Assembly: GCA_944322285.1 (NCBI GenBank)
Contig: CALUOR010000010.1
Coordinates: forward strand, 1-64,000
Reading direction: 5' to 3'
Length of the DNA: 64,000 nucleotides
Source: an uncultured Bacteroides sp.
GTDB taxonomy: Bacteria > Bacteroidota > Bacteroidia > Bacteroidales > Bacteroidaceae
Of the stretch, positions 62,341 through 64,000 are shown in pieces. The notes beneath the pieces are model-generated. The model saw nothing but the letters and a program-made list of their open reading frames with translations, was not told the DNA's origin and searched no databases. The position numbers and the translations under genes were made by a program. Within the stretch, counting starts at the first letter, position 1. Each line of letters begins with the position of its first letter.

Positions 62341-64000
62341 TTATCCTTCTCCCAGTTCGTTTAAGATGTTCATGATTTCCCGGCGGATGGTGTCGCCACC
62401 TTTCCGGTCAGTGTTGGCCACATGGATGACCACTTCGTCGCAGACCTTGCTGACTTGTACCGTCCGTCCGTTGTTGTTATACGTCCGGCTGCTGTCCGAA
62501 GTGAACGTGTTATTCGTCTCGCGGATATTCTCCACATTGTAGGCGTCGGAGATGTTGGGCACGGGTATCTCCGGCACTTCTGGCACGGATACCGTGACGT
62601 CGGGGACTGCCACTGCCGGGCTGGCCACATTCACCAGGGGTGCAGCAACCTCTGGGACATCTACCGCCGGGGCGGCAATCTCCGGCACGTCCACCGTGTT
62701 GTTGACAGCCACCGAGGGTGCAGGTATCTCCGGCACTTCCGGTACGGGTACCGCGATGTCGGGAACAGCCACTGCCGGACTGGCCACATTCACCAGGGGT
62801 GCAGCGGCCTCCGGGACATCTACCGCCGGGGCAGCGATGTCCGGCACGTCCACTGTGTCATTGACAGCCACCGAGGGTGCAGGTATCTCTGGAACTTCCG
62901 GCACGGGTACTGCAATGTCGGGAACAGGCGCTTCCGTGGCCGTGGCGTTCAAATCCAACGGACGCTCATTCTGGGCGTTCGCATTCAGGGGAGCCAGCGA
63001 AATGGTCACCGGCAACGCCACGGCAGCGGCAATCTTGCGGACGTTCAGCATGATGTCGGCCAGGTAATTGGTTTCACCGCCGTCATAAGCCTGCGTAGTG
63101 TCATCCGCTTGGGGAAGTGTCGGCTGGTTCGTTCCTTGCAGCCTCATGCCACCGACCTCCGGGGTACTTTGGCCGACATTTGGGGCCGATTGGTCCACAG
63201 GACGGTTTACCGGCTCCAGCTTCCGGGTGATAGCAGTGTAATCTGCTGTTTCGTTCAGGTCTTGGACGATGGGGGCGTCATCCAACCGGAGCACCTCAGG
63301 CTGTGCGGCTGCACTTGGCGCAGAGGTTTGGGCGTTTTCCATCTTGCCCATCAATGCCCCGAAGTCGGGTACATTTGCCGCCGGCGCCGTGAAGGCTTCC
63401 GGCACTTCGGGCATCAGTTGGCTGGCCGCATCCGCATCCTTCTCAGCCTGCGAAGCCGTCCAACTGTCACTACCCGCCTGCTTTCCACGCTCCCAGGCTT
63501 CGGTATAATTCCCATTACGCACGGTATTGGCAATAACGGAGGCCGGATTGGCGCCCAGCACGCCTTCGCCAATATCCTTGAAACCATCCTTGGCCAAGGT
63601 GGCCGCTTCCTTGAAGTTGCCTTTGATCAGGCTGACGATGGCCGAACAAACACCCCCGATGCCGGACAACACTTGCTTGAAGGGTTTGACAATACTGTCC
63701 AGCAGCGTCCGCCCGAACTCCTTCACGACTTCCCACACGCCCAAGATGGTCCGGCGGAAACCTTCAAACTTCTGCCAGCACACCGTTACCACGGCCACCA
63801 CCGCGCCGACGGCCAGGGCAATCCAGCCCAAGGGCGAGGCATAGAAGGCGGCGTTCAATGCCCACTGCGCCACGGTCAACCCGGAGGTGGCAGCCGTCTG
63901 GGCGATGTCCGCCAGCTTCTTGATGCCGGCCAGGACAACCGCCCGTTGCGTCCAGGCATAGTTGAGGGCCACGGCGGCCGTCAGGATGCCGAGCGTCGTA
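62341..64000 (-). CDS. Tape measure protein, C-terminal part (cut by the window edge)
   Basis: The frame is open to the right edge, so the N-terminal part is outside the window; at least 552 codons are present. Long hydrophobic helices (LNAAFYASPLGWIALAVGAV, SGIGGVCSAIVSLIKG) are typical of tape measures. The middle holds a 53-residue tandem repeat rich in Val, Pro and Ala (PEVPEIPAPSVAVN). The C-terminus is a short helix. It sets tail length and is ejected during infection. Confidence 0.8.
   Translation of the reverse strand, partial: TTLGILTAAVALNYAWTQRAVVLAGIKKLADIAQTAATSGLTVAQWALNAAFYASPLGWIALAVGAVVAVVTVCWQKFEGFRRTILGVWEVVKEFGRTLLDSIVKPFKQVLSGIGGVCSAIVSLIKGNFKEAATLAKDGFKDIGEGVLGANPASVIANTVRNGNYTEAWERGKQAGSDSWTASQAEKDADAASQLMPEVPEAFTAPAANVPDFGALMGKMENAQTSAPSAAAQPEVLRLDDAPIVQDLNETADYTAITRKLEPVNRPVDQSAPNVGQSTPEVGGMRLQGTNQPTLPQADDTTQAYDGGETNYLADIMLNVRKIAAAVALPVTISLAPLNANAQNERPLDLNATATEAPVPDIAVPVPEVPEIPAPSVAVNDTVDVPDIAAPAVDVPEAAAPLVNVASPAVAVPDIAVPVPEVPEIPAPSVAVNNTVDVPEIAAPAVDVPEVAAPLVNVASPAVAVPDVTVSVPEVPEIPVPNISDAYNVENIRETNNTFTSDSSRTYNNNGRTVQVSKVCDEVVIHVANTDRKGGDTIRREIMNILNELGEG
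62566..62930. repeat. 159-bp tandem repeat in the tape measure gene
   Basis: The sequence recurs at 62566, 62725 and 62884, a period of 159 bp or 53 codons, with about 2.4 copies. Copies differ at scattered third positions and a few residues. It encodes VP-rich segments such as DIAVPVPEVPEIPAPS. Confidence 0.85.

Larger units (their letters stand above)
51127..64000 (-). mobile_element. Right-end part of a Mu-like prophage with a diversity-generating retroelement
   Basis: All genes from the tape measure to the thymidylate-synthase-like gene run leftward. The tail genes follow the order of phage Mu. Insertion lies inside a host protein gene with no tRNA nearby, as expected of a transposing phage. 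The retroelement and layout match what is known of Bacteroides Hankyphage. The boundary at about 51127 is inferred from the broken host frame. The transposase genes and the other end are not in the window. Confidence 0.8.

Overview
This window looks like a chromosome segment of a gut Bacteroidales, most likely Bacteroidaceae (Bacteroides or Phocaeicola). The support is the Bacteroides-type promoters (TTTG, about 19-20 bp, TAnnTTTG), the V-type ATPase operon with a DUF2764 subunit, a GH97 glucosidase, a two-CBM20 MalQ, the B12-dependent NrdJ, a xylose operon with a NUDIX-type regulator, and the lipoprotein and surface families. I cannot fix the species from sequence alone.

Layout. 1-4.3 kb: divergent glycosidases (a beta-propeller hydrolase and GH97) around a CAAACGTTTG palindrome. 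4.4-13.5 kb: DUF3078 barrel, pyrG, yidC, a MATE exporter and an S9 peptidase. 13.6-21.4 kb: a seven-gene V-type ATPase operon. 21.6-26 kb: DUF5675, a DUF3987 primase/helicase-like gene carrying in-frame repeats, and a DUF6562-like lipoprotein. 27.2-34.3 kb: C1 peptidase, folB, malQ, nrdJ. 34.6-42.6 kb: CPBP protease, then a TolC-MacA-MacB efflux operon with its LytS/LytTR pair. 42.6-50.6 kb: acetyltransferase/amidohydrolase fusion, threonine aldolase, xylA-xylB-regulator, fabD. About 51.13 kb to the right edge: the late end of a prophage, inserted after codon 12-13 of a host gene that starts with a twin-arginine (SRRDF) signal.

Prophage. Its tail genes run leftward in an order like phage Mu (tape measure, hub, spike, gp46/47/48-like baseplate, fibres). 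They end in a diversity-generating retroelement (DGR): a 110-bp template repeat and the 3' end of a 702-codon fibre gene differ at 11 sites, and all 11 are template adenines. A reverse transcriptase with DGR motifs lies next to it. This matches what is known of the Mu-like 'Hankyphage' group of Bacteroides. Beyond the retroelement are a D12 adenine methyltransferase and a thymidylate-synthase-fold enzyme whose base-specificity Asn is replaced by Asp, as in dCMP hydroxymethylase. Together they make a candidate DNA-modification module at the mom-like end of the phage.

Repeats. The host part is unusually rich in short intergenic repeats. Three patterns stand out. (1) Seven arrays whose units are mostly unrelated in sequence but nearly all repeat at 21-23 bp, often exactly 22. 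(2) A modular element whose conserved borders sit next to the stop codon of one gene and the start codon of the next, with exchangeable palindromic arms. (3) Palindromic repeats that lie in frame inside two protein-coding genes, at domain linkers.
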